A stretch of DNA of 64,000 nucleotides, from NCBI RefSeq assembly GCF_019931675.1, contig NZ_CP082922.1, forward strand, positions 3,487,001-3,551,000. Direction: 5' to 3'. This DNA comes from Nocardioides rotundus. GTDB taxonomy: Bacteria > Actinomycetota > Actinomycetes > Propionibacteriales > Nocardioidaceae. Numbering within the stretch: the first letter of the stretch is position 1; each line of letters opens with the position of its first letter. Positions 1 to 9,311 of this stretch are shown piece after piece. The position numbers and the translations under genes are program-made. The notes under the pieces were generated by a model. The model saw only the letters and a list, made by a program, of their open reading frames with translations. It ran no database searches and was not told the origin of the DNA.

Positions 1-1484
1 GCTTCTCCGGCTTCCAGAACGGTCTGGCGATCGGCGGCGACTACATGTCCGCCGCGTCGTTCCTCGGCATCTCGGGCGCGATCGCGCTGTCGGGCTACGA
101 CGGGTTCCTCTACTCCATCGGCTTCCTGGTCGCCTGGCTGGTGGCGCTGCTGCTGGTCGCGGAGGTGCTGCGCAACTCCGGCCGCTACACGATGGCCGAC
201 CAGCTCGCCTACCGGATGAGGCAGCGACCGGTCCGCACCGCCGCGGCCGTCTCGACCGTGGCCGTCTCGATCTTCTACCTGCTCGCCCAGATGGTCGGCG
301 CGGGCGCCCTGGTGGCGCTGCTGCTCGGCATCGACAGCGGCACGGTCAAGAACATCACGATCTTCATCGTGGGCGCGCTGATGATCTTCTACGTCACGGT
401 CGGTGGGATGAAGGGCACGACGTACGTCCAGATCATCAAGGCCGTGCTGCTGATGACCGGCTCCGCGCTGATCGTGGTGCTGGTGCTGGCCAAGTTCGGC
501 TTCAACCTCTCCGACCTGCTCGGCACCGCGGCCACCAACTCCGGCGCCGGCGAGGCCTTCCTCCAGCCGGGGCTGAAGTACGGCGCCAGCCTGACCAGCA
601 AGATCGACTTCATCTCGCTGGCGATCGCGCTGGTCCTCGGCACCGCCGGGCTCCCGCACATCCTGATCCGCTTCTACACCACCCCCACCTCGCGGGACGC
701 GCGGAAGTCGGTGCTGTGGGCGATCGGGCTGATCGGCACGTTCTACCTCTTCACCCTGGTACTCGGCTTCGGCGCCGCGGCGCTGCTCAAGCCCGACCAG
801 CTGGCCACCGAGGCCGACCCGTCGGCCAACCTGGCGGCGCCCAAGCTCGCCGAGGTGGTCGGCGGAGGGGCGGACTCACTCGGTGGGCCGATCCTGCTGG
901 CGCTGATCTCCGCGGTCGCGTTCGCCACCATCCTCGCGGTGGTCGCGGGCCTGACACTGACCTCGTCGATGTCGGTGGCCCACGACATCTACGGCTCGGT
1001 GATCCGCAAGGGCCAGGCGACGGAGAAGGAGGAGCTCAAGGTCTCCCGGATCGCGGCCGGTGTGATCGGCCTCGTCGCGATCCTGCTGGCGATCCCGGCG
1101 CAGTCGCTCAACATCGCCTTCCTCGTGGCGCTGGCCTTCGCGGTGGCGGCCTCGGCGAACCTGCCGGCGATCCTCTACAACATGTTCTGGCGGCGCTTCA
1201 ACACCCGCGGCGCCGTGTGGAGCATCTACGGCGGCCTCATCTCGGCGGTCGGGCTGGTGATCTTCTCACCGGTCTTCTCCGGGTCGGAGACCGCGCTGTT
1301 CCCGAACGCCGACTTCGCCTGGTTCCCCCTGGCCAACCCGGGCATCGTCTCGATCCCGCTGGGCTTCCTGCTCGGCTTCCTCGGGTCGATCACCTCCAAG
1401 GAGCCCGCGGCCGAGGAGCGCTACACCGAGCTGGAGGTGCGGGCGCTCACGGGCGCCGGCGCCGAGGCGGCGGCCAAGCACTGA
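1..1484 (+). CDS. actP: Cation/acetate symporter (ActP-like, SSS family), 5' truncated by the window edge
   Basis: Sodium:solute symporter that would import acetate with a cation across the cytoplasmic membrane. The reading frame is open from base 3, and the residues before the first ATG (position 45) already read FSGFQNGLAIGGDYMSAAS. That is a family hallmark, so the true start lies upstream of the window and ATG 45 is internal. About 490 residues are visible, with roughly a dozen hydrophobic helices, a conserved segment near GTAGLPHILIRFYTTP, and a hydrophilic tail ending EAAAKH. The next gene on the same strand is acetyl-CoA synthetase, 144 bases downstream, so uptake and activation of acetate are paired. 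Substrate is inferred from family and neighbour; other monocarboxylates are possible. Confidence 0.9.
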   Translation, partial: FSGFQNGLAIGGDYMSAASFLGISGAIALSGYDGFLYSIGFLVAWLVALLLVAEVLRNSGRYTMADQLAYRMRQRPVRTAAAVSTVAVSIFYLLAQMVGAGALVALLLGIDSGTVKNITIFIVGALMIFYVTVGGMKGTTYVQIIKAVLLMTGSALIVVLVLAKFGFNLSDLLGTAATNSGAGEAFLQPGLKYGASLTSKIDFISLAIALVLGTAGLPHILIRFYTTPTSRDARKSVLWAIGLIGTFYLFTLVLGFGAAALLKPDQLATEADPSANLAAPKLAEVVGGGADSLGGPILLALISAVAFATILAVVAGLTLTSSMSVAHDIYGSVIRKGQATEKEELKVSRIAAGVIGLVAILLAIPAQSLNIAFLVALAFAVAASANLPAILYNMFWRRFNTRGAVWSIYGGLISAVGLVIFSPVFSGSETALFPNADFAWFPLANPGIVSIPLGFLLGFLGSITSKEPAAEERYTELEVRALTGAGAEAAAKH

Positions 1485-1628
1485 GGCGAGGGGTACGGCG
1501 CGGCCCAGTCGTCGCGCCGTACCCACCGCTGGTCGATCCGCACCTCCCGCGGACCAACCTTGCGGCGGTACGGTCGAACAACCGCAAACCCGTGATCCTG
1601 CGCACCCGTCCCGAGTGGAGTTGATGAC

Positions 1629-3620
1629 GTGAGCGAGAACAAGTCCGAGGCCCTGGCGAACCTCTCCAACGAGACCCGCCGCTTCGACCCGCCGGCCGAG
1701 CTGGCCGAGAGCGCCAACGTGAAGGCGGACGCCTACGACCGCGCGTCGGAGGACCGTGAGGCCTTCTGGGCCGAGGCCGCCGAGCGGCTCGACTGGGGCA
1801 GGAAGTGGGACCAGGTGCTCGACTGGTCCAACCCGCCGTTCGCCAAGTGGTTCGTCGGCGGCACGCTCAACGCCGCGGTCAACTGCGTGGACCGGCACGT
1901 CGACGCCGGCAACGGCGACAAGGTCGCGATCCACTGGGTCGGCGAGCCGGCCGACGACACCCGCGACATCACCTACGCCGAGCTCAAGGACGAGGTCTCC
2001 AAGGCCGCCAACGCGCTCACCGAGCTGGGGGTGGAGAAGGGCGACCGGGTGGCGATCTACCTCCCGATGCTGCCCGAGACGGTGATCGCGATGCTCGCCT
2101 GCGCCCGGATCGGCGCGATCCACACCGTGGTCTTCGGCGGCTTCTCCTCCGACGCGCTCGCCTCCCGGGTCACCGACTGCGACGCCAAGGTGATCATCAC
2201 CTCCGACGGCGGCTACCGCCGCGGGGCGCCTTCCTCGCTCAAGCCCGCGGTCGACGAGGCGATCGAGAAGCTGGGCGAGGACAGCCCGGTGCAGAAGGTC
2301 CTCGTGGTCCGCCGTACCGGCCAGGACGTGGAGTGGAACGACGACCTCGACGTGTGGTGGCACGACGCCGTCGACGGGCAGTCGACCGAGCACGAGGCGG
2401 AGATGCACGACAGCGAGCACCCGCTCTACGTCATGTACACCTCCGGCACCACCGGCAAGCCCAAGGGCATCCTGCACACCACCGGTGGCTACCTCACCGG
2501 CACGGCCTACACCCACTGGTCGGTCTTCGACCTCAAGGACGACGACGTCTACTGGTGCACCGCCGACGTCGGCTGGGTGACCGGGCACAGCTACCTCGTC
2601 TACGGCCCGCTCGCCAACGGCGCGACGCAGGTGATGTACGAGGGCACGCCGGACGCGCCGCACAAGGGCCGCTGGTGGGAGATCGTGCAGCAGTACGGCG
2701 TCACCATCTTCTACACAGCCCCCACCGCGATCCGGACCTTCATGAAGTGGGGCGACGAGATCCCCGCGGAGTACGACCTCACCTCGATCCGGGTGCTCGG
2801 CTCGGTCGGCGAGCCGATCAACCCCGAGGCCTACGTCTGGTACCGCTCCACCATCGGTGGTGACAAGGCGCCCGTCGTCGACACGTGGTGGCAGACCGAG
2901 ACCGGTCAGATCATGATCAGCCCGCTGCCGGGCGTGACGTCGGGCAAGCCCGGGTCGGCGATGAAGCCGCTGCCGGGGATCGTCGCCGACGTGGTCGACG
3001 ACGACGCCAACTCGGTGCCCGACGGCTCCGGCGGCTACCTGGTGCTGCGTGAGCCCTGGCCGGCGATGCTGCGCACCCTGTGGGGCGACGACCAGCGGTT
3101 CAAGGACACCTACTGGTCGCGCTGGCCGGGCCTCTACTTCGCCGGGGATGGCGCGAAGAAGGACGACGACGGCGACATCTGGGTGCTCGGCCGGGTCGAC
3201 GACGTGATGAACGTGTCCGGCCACCGGCTCTCGACCACCGAGATCGAGTCGGCGCTGGTCTCCCACCCGAAGGTCGCCGAGGCAGCTGTCGTGGGCGCCG
3301 CCGACGAGACCACCGGCCAGGCGGTCTGCGCGTTCGTCATCCTCAAGGAGTCGGCCACCGACGACGAGGGGACGGCGGACGACGAGCTGATCCAGGAGCT
3401 GCGTCAGCACGTGGCCAAGCAGATCGGCGCCATCGCCCGGCCGCGGCAGGTGATGATCGTGCCCGAGCTGCCGAAGACCCGGTCCGGCAAGATCATGCGC
3501 CGGCTGCTCAAGGACGTCGCCGAGCACCGGGACGTCGGGGACGTGACCACGCTGGCCGACTCCACGGTGATGGACCTGATCAAGGACAAGGAGGGGTCGG
3601 GCTCGTCCTCGGAGGACTGA
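1629..3620 (+). CDS. acs: Acetyl-CoA synthetase (AMP-forming)
   Basis: Cytoplasmic enzyme converting acetate, ATP and CoA to acetyl-CoA, AMP and PPi. The 663 residues match the usual family length. Visible motifs: the AMP-binding phosphate loop [11 protein letters not shown] near residue 270, WWQTETGQ near 420, the [13 protein letters not shown] hinge, and the C-terminal SGKIMRRLL near residue 620. The lysine in that last motif is the one controlled by acetylation in this family. The GTG start is chosen because the 144-base gap after the symporter ends here and the N-terminus ([18 protein letters not shown]) is hydrophilic as expected. It lies directly downstream of the ActP-like symporter and probably shares its physiological role in acetate use. 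Confidence 0.97.
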   Translation: MSENKSEALANLSNETRRFDPPAELAESANVKADAYDRASEDREAFWAEAAERLDWGRKWDQVLDWSNPPFAKWFVGGTLNAAVNCVDRHVDAGNGDKVAIHWVGEPADDTRDITYAELKDEVSKAANALTELGVEKGDRVAIYLPMLPETVIAMLACARIGAIHTVVFGGFSSDALASRVTDCDAKVIITSDGGYRRGAPSSLKPAVDEAIEKLGEDSPVQKVLVVRRTGQDVEWNDDLDVWWHDAVDGQSTEHEAEMHDSEHPLYVMYTSGTTGKPKGILHTTGGYLTGTAYTHWSVFDLKDDDVYWCTADVGWVTGHSYLVYGPLANGATQVMYEGTPDAPHKGRWWEIVQQYGVTIFYTAPTAIRTFMKWGDEIPAEYDLTSIRVLGSVGEPINPEAYVWYRSTIGGDKAPVVDTWWQTETGQIMISPLPGVTSGKPGSAMKPLPGIVADVVDDDANSVPDGSGGYLVLREPWPAMLRTLWGDDQRFKDTYWSRWPGLYFAGDGAKKDDDGDIWVLGRVDDVMNVSGHRLSTTEIESALVSHPKVAEAAVVGAADETTGQAVCAFVILKESATDDEGTADDELIQELRQHVAKQIGAIARPRQVMIVPELPKTRSGKIMRRLLKDVAEHRDVGDVTTLADSTVMDLIKDKEGSGSSSED

Positions 3621-3659
3621 CCTGACCCGCCATACCCGCTCCCGCGGACGTGTGGGGGA

Positions 3660-4073
3660 ATGGTCGTCATGACCACCAGCTCCCCCCACGTCCGGCAGGG
3701 GCGGGCGCGCGCGACCTGGCTGCTGCTCGCCGGGGCGGTGGTCTGCGAGGTCACCGGGTCGCTCTCGCTCAAGGCGGCGATGGAGCGGCCCTGGCTCTAC
3801 CTGCTGATGGCGGTCGCCTACGCCGTCTCCTTCGCCCTGCTCTCGGCCGTGCTGCGGCGCGGGATGGGCATCGGGGTGGCGTACGGCGTCTGGGCGGCGC
3901 TGGGCGTGACGCTGACGGCGGTGCTGTCCGCGGTCGCCTTCGACGAGCCCCTCACTCCGCTGATGGGCACCGGGATCGCGCTGGTCGTCGTGGGGGTGCT
4001 GCTGGTCGAGCTCGGCAGCCACGGCGGGACCCACTCCCCCGCCGACGCCGACACGGAGCCGGTGATCCCGTGA
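3660..4073 (+). CDS. SMR-family drug/cation exporter subunit, first of a pair
   Basis: Small multidrug resistance transporter of 137 residues with four hydrophobic helices. The membrane-embedded glutamate of the family is present in CEVTGSLSLK near residue 24. It has N- and C-terminal extensions relative to EmrE (about 110 residues). The start could be ATG 3660 or ATG 3669; a GGGGGA run just upstream favours this area. Its stop overlaps the GTG start of a second SMR gene by 4 bases. That arrangement is typical of heterodimeric SMR pairs such as EbrAB or YkkCD, where the two chains insert in opposite orientations. The substrate cannot be told from sequence. Confidence 0.88.
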   Translation: MVVMTTSSPHVRQGRARATWLLLAGAVVCEVTGSLSLKAAMERPWLYLLMAVAYAVSFALLSAVLRRGMGIGVAYGVWAALGVTLTAVLSAVAFDEPLTPLMGTGIALVVVGVLLVELGSHGGTHSPADADTEPVIP

Positions 4074-4390
4074 GCTGGCTGTTCGTCGCCGGCGCGATCC
4101 TCAGCGAGGTGACCGGCTCGCTGTCGCTCAAGGTCGCCTCGAGCGGGCGGCGGCGGTGGTACGTCGTGGTGGTCGTCGGGTACGTCGTCGCCTTCGCCTT
4201 CCTCGGCGCGGCGCTCTCGGCCGGCATCCCGCTCGGGGTGGCCTACGGCATCTGGGCGGCCGCCGGCGTCGCCCTCACCGCGATCGCGTCGCGGGTGATC
4301 TTCCACGAGCCGCTCACCCCCACCATGATCGGCGGGATCGCCCTGATCATCGTCGGCGTGCTGCTGATCGAGCTCGGCTCCGCCGGCTGA
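4070..4390 (+). CDS. SMR-family drug/cation exporter subunit, second of a pair
   Basis: SMR protein of 106 residues with four helices and the conserved SEVTGSLSLK glutamate motif near residue 12. It begins at a GTG whose last two bases belong to the upstream stop codon (GTGA overlap), so translation is probably coupled. The two partners are clearly paralogous (both end in a VGVLL(V/I)ELGS stretch) but differ in loop charge. A heterodimer is therefore likelier than two independent pumps. No regulator or guanidine riboswitch is visible upstream of the pair. A palindromic repeat patch follows immediately after the stop. Confidence 0.88.
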   Translation: MSWLFVAGAILSEVTGSLSLKVASSGRRRWYVVVVVGYVVAFAFLGAALSAGIPLGVAYGIWAAAGVALTAIASRVIFHEPLTPTMIGGIALIIVGVLLIELGSAG

Positions 4391-4397
4391 CCGCCGC

Positions 4398-4612
4398 TCG
4401 CTGGTCGAGCCCCTTTCGGCGGTCGAGCCCCTTTCGGTGGTCGAGCCTGTCGAGACCATCCGCGCGGGGGCGGCCCTTCGGTGGTCTCGACGAGCTCGAC
4501 CAACGAACCACGGCTCCACCACGGTGCGGCCTTCGGTGGTCGAGCCCCTTTCGGTGGTCGAGCCTGTCGAGACCACCCGACCGAGCGGGTCTCGACGAGC
4601 TCGACCACCGAA
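4398..4612. repeat. Palindromic repeat patch (GGTCGAG...CTCGACC family)
   Basis: This 215-base stretch between the SMR pair and DUF4331 is built from variants of GGTCGAGCCTGTCGAGACC, its reverse complement form GGTCTCGACGAGCTCGACC, and the shorter GGTCGAGCCCCTTTCGGTGG. Copies occur in both orientations, so long hairpins can form. The patch touches the stop codon of the convergent DUF4331 gene. The same motif family forms a clean tandem array at 47502-47617. No coding potential is evident; possible roles are terminator, gyrase or nucleoid-protein site, or a REP-like element. Confidence 0.8.
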
Positions 4613-4615
4613 GCG

Positions 4616-5599
4616 TCACTCCGGGAAGGAGTCCCGGTCCGTCGCCGGGTGCGGCTCGCCGAGGTAGGGGAACTCCTCCAGCAGGTCGGTGTGCGGGCCG
4701 ATGTTGTCGGAGGTGACCTTGCCGTTGGTGATCATCGCCAGCCGCGCGCTGGTCACGTCGTCGGTGAGCGTCCGCCCGTTGGGGTACGACGCGGGCTGCG
4801 AGCGGTCGTAGCGCAGCTCGTCCGGGACGATCGTCGCGGTCAGCTCGGCGCGGGCGGCGTCGGGCTCCCAGCCGCTGAGGTGCCCGAGCACCCCGACGAA
4901 CCGCTCCAGGTGGTCGGCCTCGTCCGTGGCCGGCGTACCCGCGTTGTAGGCGGTCTTCTCGTCGTTCTCCTGGTTGAAGTACGCCGTCACCGACGGGTGC
5001 GCGCCCCGGTCCACCGACTCATACCCGTTGTCGCCGCTCTGCACGACCCGGCCCCACACGGCGATCCGGCCCTCGCCGAGCTCGCTGTTGGTGATCTCGG
5101 CGACCAGCGAGATGACGTTGGCGTCGGCCATCGCGTCCTTGCCGGTGAAGTTGAAGTCGTTGATGATCCCCTCCAGGTCGGCGAAGAAGGGGTCGCTGCG
5201 CAGCGCCGCGCCGAACCGGTGCCGCTCGGAGGTGTCGTCCTGCACCTCCCCGGAGAGCCCGACGACCATGTCCGCGGCCAGCGTCCGGCCGCCCGCCGCC
5301 AGCGTGCCGGCCTCCGATCCGCCGGCCTGCAGCACCGTCACCGTCTGCCCGGCGTCGTTGAGCTCCGACGGCACCCAGTGGTAGGTCAGGTCCGGCTCGT
5401 GGTCGCCGTCGAGGTCGATGTGCACCTGGTAGACGGCGTCCGGGTTCAGCCCCGGGGCGTTCCCCGGATCCGGGTTGACGTCCAGGATGACGACCGTGCT
5501 GTCGCCCGACGCGGCGGGGAAGACGAACAGGTCCGTCATGTCCAGCCGCGGGTCCTCCTTCGGGGATCGCAGGTCGGGGCCACTGAGGTGGTGGGACAT
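4616..5599 (-). CDS. DUF4331 family protein
   Basis: Protein of 327 residues with the DUF4331 signature: N-terminal MSHHLSGPDLRSPKEDPRLDMTDLFVF, then a beta-rich body with repeated acidic turns such as ILDVNPDPG and IDLDGDHEPDLTY. These turns could bind divalent cations. No signal peptide or membrane helix is visible in this copy, whereas many family members are exported. The catalytic role of the family is unknown to me. It stands alone on the minus strand, 75 bases downstream of the nhaA stop. Its own stop codon abuts the repeat patch at 4398-4612. Confidence 0.85.
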   Translation of the reverse strand: MSHHLSGPDLRSPKEDPRLDMTDLFVFPAASGDSTVVILDVNPDPGNAPGLNPDAVYQVHIDLDGDHEPDLTYHWVPSELNDAGQTVTVLQAGGSEAGTLAAGGRTLAADMVVGLSGEVQDDTSERHRFGAALRSDPFFADLEGIINDFNFTGKDAMADANVISLVAEITNSELGEGRIAVWGRVVQSGDNGYESVDRGAHPSVTAYFNQENDEKTAYNAGTPATDEADHLERFVGVLGHLSGWEPDAARAELTATIVPDELRYDRSQPASYPNGRTLTDDVTSARLAMITNGKVTSDNIGPHTDLLEEFPYLGEPHPATDRDSFPE

Positions 5600-5674
5600 G
5601 CCGAGCTCCTGTCATCAGGTAGATGGTGCGCTGATCGTGGCAGCAGCCGGCATTCCCTGACAACGGTCGAGCCG

Positions 5675-7105
5675 CTACCGCTCGGTCTCCCCAACGGCCG
5701 GCGCGGCGTCCTCCAGATCGTCCTCCAGATCGTCGTCCTCGTCGTCCTCGGGCTCGGGCTCGGGCTCGAGGTTCCGGGTGAGGAGGAACAGCATGAGCGC
5801 ACCCAGGATCGCCGCGATCAGGGAGGCGCCCAAGATGCCGACCTTGGCCTCGTCAGCCAGGATCTGCGCGTCGAAGGACAGCCCGGAGATGAACAGGCTG
5901 ACCGTGAACCCGATGCCCGCGACCATGCCGGCGGCGGTCACCAGGCCCCAGCCGACGCGGGCGGGCAGCGTCGCGATGCCGACCTTGACCGCGATGAAGG
6001 CGCCCAGCAGCACGCCAACCGGCTTGCCGACGACCAGGCCGAGCGCGACACCGAGGGCCACCACGGAGTTCAGCGACTGGCCGAGCACGCCGCCGCCGAG
6101 GTCGACCCCGGCGTTGGCGAGCGCGAAGACCGGGAGCACGACGTACGCCGAGATCGGGTGCAGGGTGTGCTGCAGCCGCTCGACCAGCGGCACCGACTCC
6201 CCGAGGAGGAAGCGCAGCCGGCTCAGCTCGTCGGTGTCGAGGTGGTGGTCGCGCAGCGCCTTCTGGGCGTAGCTGCGAGCGACGTCCTCCTTCAATAGCG
6301 GAGTGGCCGGGGTCAGCAGGCCGATCGCCACCCCGGCGAGGGTGGCGTGCACGCCGGACTCCAGCAGGCCGAACCAGCAGACGACGCCGAGGGCGACGTA
6401 CACCGGCACCGACCACACGCGCAGCATCCGCAGCACGACCATGGCCGCGAGCATCGCCAGCGCCAGGGCGAGCCAGCCCAGCTTGAGGTCGGCGGTGTAG
6501 AAGACCGCGATCACCAGGATCGCGCCGATGTCGTCCACGATCGCCAGGGTCAGCAGGAACAGCCGCAGCGGCGAGGGGATCCGGCGGCCCAGCAGCCCGA
6601 GCACGCCCACCGCGAACGCGATGTCGGTGGCCATCGGGATGCCCCAGCCGTGGCCGGTCTCGGGGCCGCCGGCGATGGCGACGTAGATGAGGGCGGGCAC
6701 GACCATGCCGCCGATCGCCGCGACGATCGGCAGGGCGGCCGTCTTCGGGTCGCGCAGGTCGCCGTGCACGAGCTCGTACTTGATCTCCAGCCCGACGACG
6801 AAGAAGAAGATCACCATGAGGGCGTCGTTGACCCAGTGCTGCAGCGACTCCGAGATGTGCAGCGGGCCGACGTCGATGGTGGCCTTCATCTGCCAGAAGG
6901 AGTCGTAGGACTCCGCCCACGGCGAGTTGGCCCAGATCAGCGCGACGGCGGCCGCCAGGAGCAGCAGCACCGAGCCGGCCGCCTCGACCCGGAGGAACTC
7001 CCGGACCGGCCGTGCCACGGTGCGTGCGAACGGCTTGTCGCTCGCGGAGTAGAACGGCCCGAGGCGCCACAGCTCGTCGGGGGCGTTGGGGCGGGGGTTG
7101 GTCAC
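5675..7105 (-). CDS. nhaA: Na+/H+ antiporter NhaA
   Basis: Membrane antiporter of 476 residues that exchanges cytoplasmic Na+ for external H+. About twelve helices are visible. The ion-binding aspartate pair lies in IVDDIGAILVIAVFYT, and the family segments PMATDIAFAVGVLGLLG and WVNDALMVIFFFVVGLEIK are intact. The frame stays open upstream to 7489, but that part is not NhaA-like. GTG 7105 is chosen because it has a GTGAGG ribosome-binding site about 6 bases upstream and gives the usual N-terminus. The C-terminus is highly acidic (EPEPEPEDDEDDDLEDD). It is divergent from the holin-like gene at 7266. Confidence 0.93.
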   Translation of the reverse strand: MTNPRPNAPDELWRLGPFYSASDKPFARTVARPVREFLRVEAAGSVLLLLAAAVALIWANSPWAESYDSFWQMKATIDVGPLHISESLQHWVNDALMVIFFFVVGLEIKYELVHGDLRDPKTAALPIVAAIGGMVVPALIYVAIAGGPETGHGWGIPMATDIAFAVGVLGLLGRRIPSPLRLFLLTLAIVDDIGAILVIAVFYTADLKLGWLALALAMLAAMVVLRMLRVWSVPVYVALGVVCWFGLLESGVHATLAGVAIGLLTPATPLLKEDVARSYAQKALRDHHLDTDELSRLRFLLGESVPLVERLQHTLHPISAYVVLPVFALANAGVDLGGGVLGQSLNSVVALGVALGLVVGKPVGVLLGAFIAVKVGIATLPARVGWGLVTAAGMVAGIGFTVSLFISGLSFDAQILADEAKVGILGASLIAAILGALMLFLLTRNLEPEPEPEDDEDDDLEDDLEDAAPAVGETER

Positions 7106-7265
7106 AGCGACCTCACGATGCACGACGGGGACAGTCCGTCCGTGACCGGACGGGCCGACCAGACTTCCCGGCACTCCACAGGGCAGCCTACCGAGCAGCG
7201 GCCCCCGGGCGCGAGGTAGGGTCGGGACTCCTGCCGGAATGATCCGACGGATACGAGGAGAGACG

Positions 7266-7697
7266 ATGGCCACCACCGAGCCGGTGAAGCGCACCGAGCA
7301 GACCGTCGCCACGGCCGACGAGCCCACGATCGGCAAGCTCGTCAGCGACACCAGCCGGCACCTGTCGACGCTGGTGAACCAGGAGATCCAGCTCGCCAAG
7401 TCGGAGCTGAAGCTGAGCATGAAGTACGGCGGCACCGGCCTCGGCCTGTTCGCCGGCGCCGCGGTCTTCGGTCTCCTCGCGATCATCATGCTCTCGGTCG
7501 CCTTCGCCTACCTGATCCACTGGAACGGCGACGGCCTGGCGCTGCAGTGGGCCTACCTCATCGTCTTCGCCGTCTACCTGTTGATCGCCGGCATCCTGGC
7601 CATGATCGGGCTGAAGAAGGTCAAGCAGGTCAAGGGCCCCGAGCGCGCGGTCGCCCAGGCGAAGAAGACCTCCGAGACCCTGAAGAACCGCGGCTGA
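7266..7697 (+). CDS. Phage holin family / holin-X-like membrane protein
   Basis: Protein of 143 residues with a charged N-terminus (TIGKLVSDTSRHLSTLVNQEIQLAKSELKLS), two hydrophobic helices (roughly 62-86 and 98-118) and a basic tail. This is the layout of the actinobacterial 'putative holin-X' (DUF1469-like) family, close to mycobacterial Rv3669. Despite the name there is no phage context here. ATG 7266 has a GGAGAG site 4 bases upstream. Its place before the marP operon matches the mycobacterial order. Function unknown; a role in membrane or envelope organisation is only a guess. Confidence 0.75.
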   Translation: MATTEPVKRTEQTVATADEPTIGKLVSDTSRHLSTLVNQEIQLAKSELKLSMKYGGTGLGLFAGAAVFGLLAIIMLSVAFAYLIHWNGDGLALQWAYLIVFAVYLLIAGILAMIGLKKVKQVKGPERAVAQAKKTSETLKNRG

Positions 7698-7825
7698 CCC
7701 GCGCTTGGGGGCCGGTTCGATCAACTCCGACTACTGCCCAGGGGCTCGGATCTGAACGCGCACGACGCACCTCCTCATCGAGGGTCCCCGACGCCGAAGA
7801 GCTATGGGCTCGCCTTCGCCGGTTC

Positions 7826-8113
7826 ATGGGCCGGTGGGGGACCGTCAACGAGACCCCGCGGGGTGTGAGCCTGACGTGGCGCGAAGACGGCTGGGTCACC
7901 GAGGTCGAGATCACCAAGGCTGAGCTGTACGCCTACGTGGACGACTTCGTGCGCTGGCGTATCGAGCACGGCCTCGACGACGGTCTCGAGGACGGCCTTC
8001 CGTCGCCGCTGACGGACTCCTTCGGTGACTGCTTCGGGCCTCAGGAGGAGCCCTATGCGCGGCTGAAGCTCCAGGGCCTGGACTTCCGTGTCGTCCCTGA
8101 TGCCGCCCCCTGA
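7826..8113 (+). CDS. Small hypothetical protein
   Basis: About 95 residues (MGRWGTVNETPRGVSLTWREDG... to ...FRVVPDAAP), acidic, with codon usage like its neighbours and no membrane segment. The coding look extends upstream (VPDAEELWARLRRF), so the real start may be earlier, between 7700 and 7826. No good ribosome-binding site singles out a start. I do not recognise the family. It lies between the holin-like gene and the 3' end of marP, which is on the opposite strand. Bases 7698-7825 otherwise show nothing clear. Confidence 0.5.
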   Translation: MGRWGTVNETPRGVSLTWREDGWVTEVEITKAELYAYVDDFVRWRIEHGLDDGLEDGLPSPLTDSFGDCFGPQEEPYARLKLQGLDFRVVPDAAP

Positions 8114-8135
8114 GCACCGCCCCGCACCGGGCGCC

Positions 8136-9311
8136 TCAGCGCGTGCAGGCGCCGGTGAAGGCGTTGCCGTTGTTGGTCAGGCCCTGGGCCGCGCGCTCGC
8201 GTACCTGGTCGGCGGTGAGCGCGTAGCCGGTGTCGGAGTCGGTGACCGAGGCGGCGAACACCACGCCCACCACGTCACCGGCGGAGTCGACCACCGGACC
8301 GCCGGAGTTGCCCGGGCGGATCAGCCCGCGCAGCGAGTAGACCTCGCGGATGACGCTGCCGGTGCCATAGATGTTGGGTGAGCGCAGCCGCTGCTCGGCC
8401 CGGATGCGGCCCGGCTGGACGTCGTACGGCCCGTCCTCGGGGTAGCCGAGCATCGCGACCGGGTCGCGCTGCTGGGCCTCGAAGGAGAACTCCAGGGCCG
8501 GGACCCGGCCGTTGGGGACGCGCAGCACGGCGATGTCCAGCTCGGGGTCGTAGACGACGACGCGCGCGTCGACGGTGCGGTCCCCCACGATCACCTTGGG
8601 ATCGCGCACCCCGGCGACGACGTGCGCGTTGGTCATGACCGCGCCGGGGGCGTAGGCGAAGCCGGTGCCCTCGACGCCGGCACTGCACGAGTTGACCGAG
8701 CGGACCTTCACCACGCTGCGCTCGGCGGCGACCACGTCGGGGTCGGTGAGCATCCGCTTCGGCCCGGGGCCGACCTCCACGATCCGCTCGGGCGCGAACG
8801 GCTCGAGGTAGTCGGGGAAGAAGGTGGAGCCCACCACGGAGTCGAAGGCGCGCAGCAGTCTGTTGCTGCGGTCCGGGAGCACCTGGTTGACCTCGGCCAG
8901 CACCCGGGACTCGCGCACCAGCGGGGTGATCCCGCCCAGCCGGGAGCCGGAGATCGCCACCCCCAGCGCCCAGGCGACCACGAGCACGGCGACCGCGGAG
9001 AGCAGCGCGCCGCCGATCGCGTCAAGGAGGCGCGCGGGCTGCCAGGTGATGTGGTCGCGCACCCGGGCGCCGGCCCACTGCAGCAGCGCCTGCCCGAGGG
9101 AGGCCGCGAGGATGACGATGAACAGCGCACCGAGGGAGACCCACAGCGACGGCTCGGTGTCCCCGAGCACCTGGGGGGCCAGCCAGATGCCGAACAGGCC
9201 GCCGAGCAGCAGGCCGGCGGTCGCGAAGGCGCCGGTGACGAAGCCCTGCCAGTATCCGGACAGGGCGTAGGCGGCCACCAGCACCACCAGCAGCCAGTCG
9301 AGCGGGTTCAC
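8136..9311 (-). CDS. marP: MarP-like membrane-anchored serine protease (CvpA domain plus trypsin-like domain)
   Basis: Protein of 391 residues. The first 160 or so form a CvpA-type membrane region with about four helices. The rest is a trypsin-like protease placed outside the membrane. The catalytic triad is visible as His230 (TNAHVVAG), Asp259 (DPELDIAV) and Ser336 (RPGNSGGP). Cys209 and Cys389 bracket the protease domain, matching the redox-sensitive disulphide known in Mycobacterium tuberculosis MarP (Rv3671c), which is needed for acid and oxidative stress resistance. It is last in a four-gene operon (nth, TlpA-like, Nudix, marP) with 4-base overlaps; its ATG overlaps the Nudix stop. The thioredoxin-like partner upstream could act on the disulphide (inference). 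Confidence 0.93.
   Translation of the reverse strand: MNPLDWLLVVLVAAYALSGYWQGFVTGAFATAGLLLGGLFGIWLAPQVLGDTEPSLWVSLGALFIVILAASLGQALLQWAGARVRDHITWQPARLLDAIGGALLSAVAVLVVAWALGVAISGSRLGGITPLVRESRVLAEVNQVLPDRSNRLLRAFDSVVGSTFFPDYLEPFAPERIVEVGPGPKRMLTDPDVVAAERSVVKVRSVNSCSAGVEGTGFAYAPGAVMTNAHVVAGVRDPKVIVGDRTVDARVVVYDPELDIAVLRVPNGRVPALEFSFEAQQRDPVAMLGYPEDGPYDVQPGRIRAEQRLRSPNIYGTGSVIREVYSLRGLIRPGNSGGPVVDSAGDVVGVVFAASVTDSDTGYALTADQVRERAAQGLTNNGNAFTGACTR

Noticed and set aside
1266..4034. Minus-strand open frame of more than 900 codons opposite the acs and SMR genes
   Set aside because: It is the antisense shadow of well-recognised plus-strand genes; high GC keeps opposite frames open. The protein is low-complexity H/R/G/D-rich.
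7266..7697. Prophage from the holin-like protein
   Set aside because: No other phage genes are nearby and the gene is a conserved backbone member in the marP neighbourhood.
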